A stretch of 64,000 nucleotides of DNA. Source: Parabacteroides chongii (GTDB lineage: Bacteria > Bacteroidota > Bacteroidia > Bacteroidales > Tannerellaceae). A program made the position numbers and the translations under genes. Below are positions 56,187 through 64,000 of the stretch, in pieces (position 1 is the stretch's first letter; each line of letters starts with the position of its first letter). Where the stretch lies: assembly GCF_029581355.1 (NCBI RefSeq), contig NZ_CP120849.1, positions 2,202,501 to 2,266,500 of the forward strand. The letters run 5' to 3'. A model generated the notes under the pieces. It was given only the letters and a program-made list of their open reading frames with translations. It was not told the DNA's origin and did no database searches.

Positions 56187-57359
56187 TTATTTTATGTATA
56201 GCAACAATAAGACCGGATTCATTTCCAAGATTTCTGTTTCATTTTTTCCTGCAATTATTTTTTCTATTTGCTTCCTATATTGTTGCTGCAAGTTTTCTTT
56301 TTCAAGAATCTCCAAAATATCAGTCCCTGAAAAAGATGTAAGTAATATGTCTGAGGAATTATTATCAATAAACAATTTTCGGCCAAAAGGAATTTTACCT
56401 TTACCATCCCAAAATGTTTTTTTTGAAATTAATATAGATTCATTATTCTGTTTAGAAAAAATAGTATGAAAACCCTCTTCTGTATTTTTCCATCCGGTAA
56501 AAATACGATTCCCTTTTTCTTGAAAATTAATGCATATATTGTAATCTTTTTTCTCGGTGTATGTCTTACCTGCATACTCTTTACGTCTATCATTATCTAT
56601 TTTGAAGGATAAATACTCAGTGAGTTTTCCTTCATGCAAATGAAATATCTTCTGATTAACTATATCCAATATGCTTATAGATTCTTTCGCATTTGCCTGA
56701 AGATTTGAATTGTCATAATTATGTACAATTGGATATAATGTTTCATAAGCAAAATAACTACGGACGAATACACCATTTGAGTCAATTTCCCACAAGCCGG
56801 AAGCTTGCTCTCCTACTTGTTCAGAAGTTAAATTGTAAGTATAGCATAAGAAATTACCATTGGGGAGATTGATGATATTTCTAATTAAAGCATTATTTGA
56901 AATTTCTGTAGTAGCTTTCAGAAATTTCCCATCAATAGAATAGTAAACAAGTTTATGTCCCATAGAGTCATATACAATAATCCTTTTTTCTTCATCTACC
57001 ATTACGGTATGTAACACTGTATACTCTTCCGGTCCCTTTCCTTGCTTATCTATTTTATACAAGTATTCTCCGCTTTTGTCGAAGAATAAAATTCGCATCT
57101 CTTCACCATCAACAACCAGAATCTTATCATCTACGAAAAAAACTTTTGTTAAATGGTTTATTAAATTCTCATCCTTAGTGTCTAATGGTATATACTTAAC
57201 AGAATCTACATAGTCAGTAAGAGATATGGGTTGTGCATTCTGTTTTTCAATAGGAATTATAATAGGTGTATTTTGGACAGAATTTGAAGTGTTATTTTCA
57301 TTTTTACATCCTGAAAATAAAAGTAGCATACCCAAAATAAAAAGAATATTTGTCTTCAT
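56187..57359 (-). CDS. Six-bladed beta-propeller lipoprotein (DUF5128-like), copy 3
   Basis: A 390-residue lipoprotein from the ATG at 57359 (MKTNILFILGMLLLFSGC, cysteine 18); the frame is open 16 codons upstream. The N-terminus of the propeller, LTDYVDSVKYIPLDTKDENL followed by DDKILVVDGEEMRILFFDKSG and GKGPEEYTVLHT, is the six-bladed DUF5128 type. It carries the shared GxGPxE motif. It lies 74 bases after NVEALA peptide 3 and before the chimeric transglutaminase-like frame. Confidence 0.83.
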   Translation of the reverse strand: MKTNILFILGMLLLFSGCKNENNTSNSVQNTPIIIPIEKQNAQPISLTDYVDSVKYIPLDTKDENLINHLTKVFFVDDKILVVDGEEMRILFFDKSGEYLYKIDKQGKGPEEYTVLHTVMVDEEKRIIVYDSMGHKLVYYSIDGKFLKATTEISNNALIRNIINLPNGNFLCYTYNLTSEQVGEQASGLWEIDSNGVFVRSYFAYETLYPIVHNYDNSNLQANAKESISILDIVNQKIFHLHEGKLTEYLSFKIDNDRRKEYAGKTYTEKKDYNICINFQEKGNRIFTGWKNTEEGFHTIFSKQNNESILISKKTFWDGKGKIPFGRKLFIDNNSSDILLTSFSGTDILEILEKENLQQQYRKQIEKIIAGKNETEILEMNPVLLLLYIK

Positions 57360-57433
57360 ATTTAATTGTTTTTTATCATGAAAAATCTCTTTGTTTATAT
57401 AAAACAAAGAGATTTTTGTCTTGGAAGTGAATC

Positions 57434-57703
57434 TTATTTAATCTGAATGTAGCCTATTATCCCATAATTACATGCATTGGAAGAAGAGGATGGTACACAA
57501 CAATCTATTGTTATACCATTAATTGTTTTTTCCCCTTTTTCGTATCCACTATACCATTCGTCGGATTCTCCTCTAGCAAGAGCTTCCGCATTCGCTAATG
57601 CTAAATCTGACAAATCCACTTTATTTTTGCTCTGGTTGAAATTCCAGCCGGCTGTAAGAGCCATAGCAGCGATAAGAGCTGCCCCAAAGATCTTTTTATT
57701 CAT
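57434..57703 (-). CDS. NVEALA-family secreted peptide 3
   Basis: An 89-residue protein (MNKKIFGAALIAAMALTAGW). Its core reads DLSDLALANAEALARGESD (NAEALA rather than NVEALA), then a tail with CC (TIDCCVPSSSSNACNYG), three cysteines in all. It is followed by the copy 3 propeller gene. The upstream region is closely like that of the NVEALA gene at 61814, down to AATACTAAGATC before the ATG. Confidence 0.85.
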   Translation of the reverse strand: MNKKIFGAALIAAMALTAGWNFNQSKNKVDLSDLALANAEALARGESDEWYSGYEKGEKTINGITIDCCVPSSSSNACNYGIIGYIQIK

Positions 57704-57742
57704 GATCTTAGTATCTTATTAAGTTTAAATTCTATTTATTTT

Positions 57743-57780
57743 CTATCTTTGCCTACTCTATTCAGATTAGGTAGTCGAAT
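57743..57780 (-). promoter_or_regulatory. Conserved block upstream of NVEALA gene 3
   Basis: Minus strand ATTCGACTACCT, CTGAATAGAGTAGG and CAAAGATAG, the last ending 39 bases before the ATG. Read on the plus strand the element is TATCTTTG, which happens to fit TAnnTTTG. Confidence 0.5.
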
Positions 57781-57841
57781 GGAGTTACCCATTCTGTTTG
57801 TCGGTTATATTACCATCATACACCTCCTTTTCGGGGTCTCC

Positions 57842-57884
57842 GGGAGTTTGCTTGTACATTCTTGTCGGGATGCAGCAAACTCCC
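57842..57884 (-). terminator. Hairpin after the truncated DUF1573 copy
   Basis: GGGAGTTTGC / GCAAACTCCC, ten perfect pairs, 11 bases after the DUF1573-fragment stop. A degraded form, GGCAAACTCCC with AGAGAGTCTGCC, follows the intact DUF1573 gene near 51518-51565, so the terminator was duplicated with the gene. Confidence 0.65.
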
Positions 57885-57894
57885 TTTCGTCCGA

Positions 57895-58227
57895 TCACCG
57901 AACATTCCCCTTTATCTTTACTTTGACAGGTTGATTGTTCATACTGTTATATTTGATCGTTATGACTTCATCGAAGAAACCTGTATCTTTCGGTGTCATC
58001 TTAATCCCTACTCGGAGGCTTTCTCCAGGTTTCGCAGGGCGTTTATCATACGCTGCAGCTGTACATCCACAGGTTGTACTTACGTCTACTATCACGAGAG
58101 GGTTATCTCCACTGTTTTTAATTTCGATGCTTGTTTCTTTTGTTTCTGACTTATCAAAAGTTCCGAAGTTGATATCCGTCTTTGTGGCTTCGGCAGTTGT
58201 TTTGGGTATATTTTTGTTTGGGTTGTC
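57895..58227 (-). pseudogene. 5'-truncated DUF1573 gene copy
   Basis: An open frame of 110 codons plus stop, beginning without a start at DNPNKNIPKTTAEATKTD and covering only the C-terminal DUF1573 domain (TTCGCTAAAYDKRPAKPGES). It matches the last 110 residues of the gene at 51570 almost throughout. The lipoprotein signal and the thioredoxin-like domain are gone; the break is 26 bases from the end of the next propeller gene. Confidence 0.85.
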
Positions 58228-58253
58228 TAGACAAGATGTTTAAGAACGACTGA

Positions 58254-59315
58254 CTATAGTTGCATCATTACAATATGATATTCAGGCTCATTAGTTATAC
58301 CATATAGTCTATCAGTTTTAGGATCAATGGTAAATGAAAAAATGGGAGTATCTAAATTGTAAATGCGGATTGGATTTCCATCCCAATCAAAAACAAATAG
58401 AAAATCATTGTTAAAGTCATAATTGTCAGGATCGTATATTTTTCCTGAATATAAAACATAGATTTCATTTTTATATGCAATTGGAGAAAAGTAACCGTCT
58501 TTAGACTTCCCCTTCTCAAAGCCTATAGTTTGTTCATTGCCATTGTTGTGAATTATGATTGAAGGAAAGAATCCTTCAGGACCTTGTTTACGGGTAATAA
58601 GATTTCCTTTCATATCATAAATTTCTATTAAATCGGTATAATTATATGCAACGAATATTTTATCCTTCTCTTCATTTGCTACTATACTACATTCATATCC
58701 TGCCATTTTTTGAATGGTGTTTAACTCGTGATTTTTAATAATGGGGTATTCCCCTTTAGTTTCAATGAATTCTCCATTTAGATTAAAGAATGACAATCTT
58801 TGGTGTTCTGGGGAATGTATAGTTGTAACTATTGTACCGTTTTTTAAGAGTTGTATGTTACTGACGAAATCCTTGAAATTAATTGTTTTTTTTAATACAG
58901 GTGATTGATTGTGGCAAAAATCAAATTTGTTATATATAGCAAGCTTTTGTTTTCCTCTATCTAAAATACAGACATCAGAGTCTTGAACAATTACATGTTT
59001 AGGAGCAATCATTTCATCTGGCCCATTTCCAAAAGAAATATATTCTCCGGTTTTTTCAAGAGTATTTAAGTTATATCTGTCTATAAATAAATTAGTTCGC
59101 ATATTGATTAATACTAAAAATGAATCTATCGTATATATATGTACAGGTCTCTTTACAGGTTCTTCAAATACAACAGGTCTCCCTTCCAATGTCTTTGTTT
59201 GTTTAAAACTTTGGAGGGTGAAAGATTGTGAGTGTTCATATTCTTTACTTGAATTGCATGCAGAAAATACACTTGTTATAATAATGATGTATTGTATAAA
59301 TATATATTTGTTCAT
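58254..59315 (-). CDS. Six-bladed beta-propeller lipoprotein (BF3164-like), copy 4
   Basis: A 353-residue lipoprotein (MNKYIFIQYIIIITSVFSAC, cysteine 20). The GNGPDEMIAPKHVIVQDSDV segment (about 96-115) holds the shared GxGPxE motif, and the end reads DWDGNPIRIYNLDTPIFSFT and DPKTDRLYGITNEPE, like the last blade of the other copies. It follows the hypothetical gene at 59322 after 6 bases. AT-rich, as are its neighbours. Confidence 0.83.
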   Translation of the reverse strand: MNKYIFIQYIIIITSVFSACNSSKEYEHSQSFTLQSFKQTKTLEGRPVVFEEPVKRPVHIYTIDSFLVLINMRTNLFIDRYNLNTLEKTGEYISFGNGPDEMIAPKHVIVQDSDVCILDRGKQKLAIYNKFDFCHNQSPVLKKTINFKDFVSNIQLLKNGTIVTTIHSPEHQRLSFFNLNGEFIETKGEYPIIKNHELNTIQKMAGYECSIVANEEKDKIFVAYNYTDLIEIYDMKGNLITRKQGPEGFFPSIIIHNNGNEQTIGFEKGKSKDGYFSPIAYKNEIYVLYSGKIYDPDNYDFNNDFLFVFDWDGNPIRIYNLDTPIFSFTIDPKTDRLYGITNEPEYHIVMMQL

Positions 59316-59321
59316 CTTTTT

Positions 59322-59963
59322 CTATTTTTTTGATGTTGTAGTATAAATAATAGTGATGTATCTTTTTATTTCAGAAAAAGGTTTTTTTGAATGATCGAAT
59401 TGAATAAATAACGAATCATTTTTTGTGTATTTACGCATTATCTTTTCCATATTGTTATTAATATCATCCTCGTATAAAAATATTATTGGAGTGTTTTTGC
59501 TATTGTTGAGTATTTTATGATTGAAAGGTATGCTTTTAAATTTGTGATCTTTATTCACATTTCTATACCTGAAACGAACTAAACTTGGTAGCATTGTATA
59601 GATTGTTAATTTCTCACAATTAGCTGTGTCTGCTATTATTTCTGCAGAAAAATAGTCATTACTTGAATAAGTAGATCTTTCTAGTAAATTGTCGTCATTT
59701 TCAATTTTTTCATTGTCTATGTATTCTTCCATATATATTGAAACTGTTGTTTCAGAAGTAAATTTGTTACTTTTTATTTTATTTATTTTGAGTTGAGGTG
59801 AAGGTAAATAGGAGGCTGTCTCGCTTTTTGAAACAGTTTTAGATGTAAAAACCTTATTGCCACTTTTTTTGAAAAAGCTTATCGAGTCTACATAATTCTG
59901 TGACAAGATTGATTGTGAAAATGAAGTAATCAATATGGTTATAATAATTAATGTATCTTTCAT
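59322..59963 (-). CDS. Unrecognised secreted protein of the NVEALA array
   Basis: A 213-residue protein with a signal peptide (MKDTLIIITILITSFSQSIL, cleavage near LSQNY) and no lipobox. The mature part is polar, rich in Lys, Asn and Ser, and ends in beta-prone TIIYTTTSKK; it has a single cysteine (TANCEKL). I do not recognise a family. It sits between NVEALA peptide 4 (82 bases upstream) and propeller copy 4, in the place taken by no gene in the other modules, so it may be a module-specific accessory. Confidence 0.7.
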   Translation of the reverse strand: MKDTLIIITILITSFSQSILSQNYVDSISFFKKSGNKVFTSKTVSKSETASYLPSPQLKINKIKSNKFTSETTVSIYMEEYIDNEKIENDDNLLERSTYSSNDYFSAEIIADTANCEKLTIYTMLPSLVRFRYRNVNKDHKFKSIPFNHKILNNSKNTPIIFLYEDDINNNMEKIMRKYTKNDSLFIQFDHSKKPFSEIKRYITIIYTTTSKK

Positions 59964-60045
59964 TTTTATAAATTATAATGTAGGACAAAATGTATCAAAA
60001 AATAATATTACTGAGACACATATTTTGCCCTACAATGTTAATGTT

Positions 60046-60291
60046 TTATATACGAGCTCTAAAATAAAAACATATTTTACTAAGAGATCCATTGGTGTAT
60101 ACAAGGCAGTCAGAAATAGAACTAGCGGTACAATGCGGAATACAATCAAATGCTCCTTCACCTAGTGCTAAAGCTTCTACATTAGCTAATGCTAGATCTG
60201 ACAAATCCACTTCATTTTGACTTTGGCTAAAATTCCAGCCAGCTGTAGTTACTACGGCTGCGATAGCTATAATACCCAAAAACTTTTTCAT
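60046..60291 (-). CDS. NVEALA-family secreted peptide 4
   Basis: An 81-residue protein (MKKFLGIIAIAAVVTTAGWN). Core DLSDLALANVEALALGEG is the family consensus. The tail has four cysteines (FDCIPHCTASSISDC, SKICFYF). The upstream region lacks the conserved AAAGATAG block found at three other NVEALA genes, so its control may differ. Confidence 0.85.
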   Translation of the reverse strand: MKKFLGIIAIAAVVTTAGWNFSQSQNEVDLSDLALANVEALALGEGAFDCIPHCTASSISDCLVYTNGSLSKICFYFRARI

Positions 60292-60436
60292 ACTTGTATT
60301 ATTTTAATTGTTTATATGTTTTTCTGTTCGCTGTGGCAGGAAAAGAAAATTGTTGTCAGTAATAATATGTACAGATTTAATTGTCTCATAAATATGTATC
60401 TCTCTTTATTCTGAACAAATATTGTTATTTCCTGCT

Positions 60437-61465
60437 TTATATTTTTAAAGATAAAACTTGTAATTCGGAATTTAATGAAATATCTTGTCCTATCGCATAT
60501 ATATGTCTTGATTCTTCATCGACACACAGAGTAAGTAAATTATAGTCTGTCTGATATGTTCTAATATATTCACCGTTCCAATTGAAAACCATTATTTTAT
60601 TGTATCTGTTTTCGGGGTTACTACCATTCATGTTACTATCTATTTTGATTGCATAAATAAAGTAATCCGTTGCATATACATCAACAAAACCATGCAATTC
60701 ATTAGGTTTGGCTTCATAAAGAGGATGAATGGAATTACGTTTGATGGAGTCGGACAAATGGAAAATTTCCAGGATGCCTCCATATATTTCGCTTGTGACA
60801 AAGCGACTTAAATCAGGCGAAAGCGTGATATGCTGTGAAGTCCTGTAATTTAAATAAACATCTTCCGGACGCCTTGTCTCATTTTTTATGACAGGAAATC
60901 CTGAATAAATAGACTTTATATTTAAAGAGTCAGCTACAGCATAACGTTGTGTCTCGTTTTGATCAGAGTGTTTATCACCCAAAGACAATAAATATCCTCT
61001 ATGTAAAGGAAGAGCAAGGTCTATATTTGTGAAATGTGATTCAAAGTTTGTTGTTTTAATGGAAAAAGAAGAATTAGCAATAGAATTGATACTAGTGCCA
61101 AAAAGTTTTTTCTTATTATAATCAAACCAATATAGATTACCTCCTTTATCTATATGAATTTGGTCGGCCATATCGGTTATTTCATTGGGACCGTTACCTT
61201 TGATTGCTAAATTTGTAATAACTTCTCCAGTGTTTTTATTTAAAATGTGCAAATATTTATTGTCTGTAAATGTTCTAACGATCAAATAGTCTCCGTATAT
61301 ATCGATGTCTCTAGCCATAATCATCATCAATGAAGAATTAATGACCTGAGATGAGATATTACTAACTATCTCTTTCTTTATAGGCGTAAATATCAACTCT
61401 TTTTCTTGTTTGGTAACACAGGAATATTGAATAAATAGTAAAATAAGAAATAGATTAATTTTCAT
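60437..61465 (-). CDS. Six-bladed beta-propeller lipoprotein (BF3164-like), copy 5
   Basis: A 342-residue lipoprotein (MKINLFLILLFIQYSC, cysteine 16). GNGPNEITDMADQIHIDKGG (about 93-112) carries the shared motif; the end has FNWNGEYIRTYQTDYNLLTL and a final blade. It follows the fifth, amber-interrupted NVEALA gene after 58 bases, completing the fourth peptide-propeller pair. Confidence 0.83.
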   Translation of the reverse strand: MKINLFLILLFIQYSCVTKQEKELIFTPIKKEIVSNISSQVINSSLMMIMARDIDIYGDYLIVRTFTDNKYLHILNKNTGEVITNLAIKGNGPNEITDMADQIHIDKGGNLYWFDYNKKKLFGTSINSIANSSFSIKTTNFESHFTNIDLALPLHRGYLLSLGDKHSDQNETQRYAVADSLNIKSIYSGFPVIKNETRRPEDVYLNYRTSQHITLSPDLSRFVTSEIYGGILEIFHLSDSIKRNSIHPLYEAKPNELHGFVDVYATDYFIYAIKIDSNMNGSNPENRYNKIMVFNWNGEYIRTYQTDYNLLTLCVDEESRHIYAIGQDISLNSELQVLSLKI

Positions 61466-61523
61466 GATATTTATTTTTTAGAAGGGGTATCAATTTGGTA
61501 TCCCCCACCCTTTTTTTATTGGA

Positions 61524-61814
61524 TTAATTATTACCTTTTAGTGTACCTCCGCAAGAACAGTTTCCTTTCACATTTGAAGCAGGGCCTGGGGCTTCTTTAG
61601 TTTCATAAACTTTTCCACAGCGCGAACAGGTTGCTTTACATATAACAGGAGTCATGTTTCCGCATTCAGCAGTAGCTTCACTTCTAGCCAATGCTTCCAC
61701 GTTAGCCATAGCCAAATCCGAAAGTTGTGTTTCATTTTTGCTCTGGTTGAAATTCTAGCCGGCTGTAACTGCCATAGCTGAGATAAGAGCTACCCCAAAG
61801 ATATTTTTCTTCAT
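61524..61814 (-). pseudogene. NVEALA-family peptide 5 with amber stop in the signal region
   Basis: From the ATG at 61814 the frame reads MKKNIFGVALISAMAVTAG, then TAG, then NFNQSKNETQLSDLAMANVE and ALARSEATAECGN. The stop replaces the conserved tryptophan of AGWN (TGG to TAG). Downstream the frame is intact for 76 codons with eight or so cysteines arranged like zinc-ribbon pairs (CKATCSRCGK, NCSCGG). Restart at an internal TTG or ATG would lack the export helix. It is either newly broken or carries a programmed or suppressed stop. Confidence 0.8.
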
Positions 61815-61853
61815 GATCTTAGTATTTTGTTCTGTTATAAATCAGTAAATTTC

Positions 61854-61892
61854 CTATCTTTACTTACTATTTTTCAGTTCAGATAGTTGAAT
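61854..61892 (-). promoter_or_regulatory. Conserved block upstream of NVEALA gene 5
   Basis: Minus strand ATTCAACTATCT, CTGAAAAATAGTAAG and TAAAGATAG, ending 39 bases before the ATG; nearly the same as the block at 57743. Confidence 0.5.
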
Positions 61893-62203
61893 TAAGCTCT
61901 TCATTCATCTTGATTTAGAATTAATATAAATAGAATTTGTTTCATTATAGTTTAAATTAGTAATAGAATGCTGCTTTAATAGCAGTAAGGCATATAGTAC
62001 AAATGTATGTAAAATATTTATATCTTTTATGGGAATAGCTTGTTATTCTTTCTTTTTGTCTATTTCTCCTCATATACCTCTCAAGAAGAATAGGGAATTG
62101 TATAACTTTTAATACGTAGAGTCTTTCATTTGATGCCATCGAACGAAAAGAACACATATATCAAAAGAATAAAGCATATATGTGTTTTATTCGTTTGATA
62201 TTT
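61893..62203. other. Non-coding debris at the right edge of the NVEALA array
   Basis: AT-rich, with no gene supported. A 66-codon minus-strand ORF (61957-62157) has a plausible composition but no recognised content. Confidence 0.4.
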
Positions 62204-62290
62204 GTCAAACGCAAAGGTGAAAGTAAAAATGCTCCGGTGCGGCTACTTATTTTTGATGATCGTATAGAGATTATTAGTCCAGGGTGGCTT
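62204..62290 (+). pseudogene. Fragment of an AlbA_2/RecG-like ATP-binding protein
   Basis: Plus-strand codons read KRKGESKNAPVRLLIFDDR, then IEIISPGWL. APVRL-x-IFDDRIEIISPG is a hallmark of the C-terminal part of AlbA_2-domain regulators related to RecG helicases. Only about 29 codons survive, with no start. Confidence 0.6.
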
Positions 62291-62314
62291 AAACACTTCA
62301 GAGTCTTTGTTCTA

Positions 62315-62998
62315 TTAATAATTAAGTCCGAATTGCCATAAGGGGATTATATTCATATAGCCTTGTTCTATATCATCTTTTACGACAAAACCATTTTTTA
62401 TACCTTGCAGCTGTTTTTGCTTTTTGTTTTTTCCACCTACTTCGAAGGTGTAGTCCGCTATTTGAAAGTCGGAAATAGTGGAGGTAATAACATCTTGTTC
62501 CACACGCATTTGATTGAGGAAAAATGTTTCCCGGATGTTTCCGATGTCTGCTGTTTCCTGCCCCAGGCAGTACATGAGAATAGAATTGTCCAAATAGACT
62601 TTGTCGACTTTTCCAAGTCCCCTGATGCCACCGGTATCATCACGTAATTGTGCGATTAATCCGGCCTCTTCTAAATAAAGAAAGTAATCGGACAGACTGT
62701 TTCGACTCACTCCCAGCATAGTTGCAATGCTGCTCATATTAGGCTTGAACGGCACACTACGGGCTATGATGGTGAGCAATTGCTTTAATTTTCGTGCTGT
62801 CGACACACTCATTTCGGAATATTGTGGAATATCAACTTCCAACGTTTTATTTATTACCTGTTGCAAACGTATATAAAACTGGTCTTCCTGGGAAAATGGA
62901 TAATATCCCTCTTTCAGATAGGATTGGAAATAGGCATAAGGACGAAATTTATTAGAGATATCGATGGAATGTAGTAGGTATGGAACGTAACATTGCAT
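62315..62998 (-). pseudogene. N-terminally truncated DUF4143 AAA-type ATPase
   Basis: A 227-codon frame (MQCYVPYLLHSIDISNKFRP). It contains RSVPFKPNMSSIATMLGVSRNSLSDYFLYLEEAGLI (about 80-115, winged-helix part) and the DUF4143 end with FEVGGKNKKQKQLQGIKNGFVVKDD. Full-length relatives have about 400 residues, with a P-loop ATPase domain before this; that domain is not present upstream. Probably a remnant, though the frame is intact. Confidence 0.75.
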
Positions 62999-63179
62999 CG
63001 AAACTTGTTTGTAACTTGTCCATGATTCTTTATGTATTTCTGCAAATATTTAAGATAGCCCCATGGGGGTTATTCCATCAGCTACCATTTCCAGACAGGG
63101 AATACTATCACAAAAAACGGGATTTATTTGTAAAGTCATTTAAATTTACTTTTCTTTGTTGCGAGGAGAGTTTGGTATA

Positions 63180-63788
63180 ATGGGGATATTTACAGACGAA
63201 AAATTATTGTTGCAGGCTATTAAGAACGGGGACAATCAAGCTTTCGAGTTCCTGTTCAAAAGCTATTATCCCCGGTTGAGAGGATATGCCTCACGATTTT
63301 TGCATGACGAGGAAGCCGTACGTGATATTATACAGGAGAGTTTTCTGAAATTCTGGGAGAGACGGCATTTGATCGAAGCTATTTCTTTATCGTCCCTCTT
63401 GTTTGCTATGGTGCGCAATGCGTGCATGAATTACCTGAAACATATACAACTGGTCGAACAGCAGCCTTTGGATTATTTGCAGGAAATGCCGGGCAGAGAA
63501 GAACTTTATTGCTGGGACTTTGGACTGGACCCGGAACATGCCCTGCTCTATAAAGAACTCCAGCAGGAAGTCGACACTGTTATTAACAACTTACCGGAAC
63601 GCTGTCGTGAAGTGTTTGTCATGAGTCGTTTCAAAAGGATGAAAAACCGTGAAATAGCCGAAGCTTTACAAATATCCACAACTGCAGTGGAAAAACATAT
63701 TTCGAAGGCTTTGAAGCAATTTGCCGATTATTTCAAAGATAGATATTCGCTCGACATATATATTGCGATCCTTGCCTGGATTTTAAAA
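63180..63788 (+). CDS. ECF RNA polymerase sigma factor (second)
   Basis: About 203 residues from the ATG at 63180 (MGIFTDEKLLLQAIKNGDNQ); a TTG eight codons upstream is less likely. Region 2 is AFEFLFKSYYPRLRGYASRF with DIIQESFLKFWERRH, and region 4 is LPERCREVFVMSRFKRMKNR followed by EIAEALQISTTAVEKHISKA. The gene is typical of Bacteroidetes sigma/anti-sigma pairs driving a SusC/SusD locus, which should begin right of the window. Its stop codon ends within 63789-63791. Confidence 0.93.
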
Positions 63789-63927
63789 TAAAAATGATAT
63801 TCGGTATAGATCTTGCTCCCAAAGTATTATACAGTACTTACGGGGACAAGATTTTTTTTGTAGAAAGTTTACTCCTTGAGGTTGGGTAAAAATAAAATGA
63901 GTTGTTATATCCTTTAGAAACTATTTT

Positions 63928-64000
63928 ATGGACAAGTCAGACATTTATTATCGGGAATTGGCAATCCGTTATTTCAACGGTTGTATTTCACTGGCAGAGG
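63928..64000 (+). CDS. FecR-family anti-sigma factor (partial, N-terminus only)
   Basis: An ATG at 63928 starts MDKSDIYYRELAIRYFNGCI, then SLAE to the window edge. The acidic-helical start, 137 bases after an ECF sigma gene, fits the cytosolic sigma-binding domain of a FecR protein. Only 24 codons are visible. Confidence 0.7.
   Translation, partial: MDKSDIYYRELAIRYFNGCISLAE

Noticed and set aside
61957..62157. Small basic protein gene on the minus strand
   Set aside because: No ribosome-binding context, homology or signal peptide seen; it lies among gene debris.

Overview
The window looks like chromosome from a gut Bacteroidales bacterium, most likely Parabacteroides or a close Tannerellaceae relative. 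The signs are SusC/SusD and FecR/ECF-sigma gene pairs, BtuG-type cobalamin capture, TAnnTTTG promoters, NVEALA peptides with six-bladed propeller lipoproteins, and an ATP synthase operon whose subunit a carries a signal peptide. The genus is an inference.

Layout. (1) 1-7463, minus strand: ATP synthase operon atpD-atpC-atpI-like-atpB-atpE-atpF-atpH-atpA (atpA cut by the window edge), then a ThrE-type threonine/serine exporter. (2) 7809-19605, plus strand, visibly more AT-rich than its flanks: a glycan-utilisation locus with the first 45 codons of a sugar MFS permease (probable murT remnant), a MurNAc kinase/etherase fusion, ECF sigma, FecR anti-sigma, STN-domain SusC, SusD and a GH89 alpha-N-acetylglucosaminidase. 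(3) 20080-24577, plus: promoter, cobalamin riboswitch with a visible kissing loop, btuB, btuG and a btuF-like gene; no btuCD follows. (4) 24578-30069: a repeat-rich spacer, a PD-(D/E)XK transposase-family protein, a Tat-exported sulfide:quinone-reductase-like flavoprotein and a membrane-anchored propeller/LuxR regulator. (5) 30070-33472: carB with a leader holding a 24-codon ORF followed at once by a terminator hairpin. (6) 33581-46504, minus: two paralogous O-antigen-ligase/TPR proteins flank an RND efflux operon (adaptor, permease, TolC, second permease). One permease gene carries an in-frame copy of an intergenic-type repeat.

(7) 46519-61814 is the most unusual part: a repeatedly duplicated and partly decayed array of small secreted NVEALA peptides (four intact, one with an amber stop), five six-bladed propeller lipoproteins, DUF1573 lipoproteins (one intact, one truncated), transglutaminase-like lipoproteins (one intact, one chimeric) and signal peptidase I (one intact, two fragments). 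It also holds a divergent membrane-anchored winged-helix regulator. Four TATA-centred repeats spaced exactly 11 bp apart lie between that regulator and the first peptide-propeller-DUF1573 operon, as expected for a tandem OmpR/PhoB-type binding site. I read this as a peptide/propeller surface system with its own regulator; its function is unknown. (8) 61815-64000: gene debris (an AlbA_2/RecG-like fragment, an N-terminally truncated DUF4143 ATPase), then a new ECF sigma and the start of its FecR partner.
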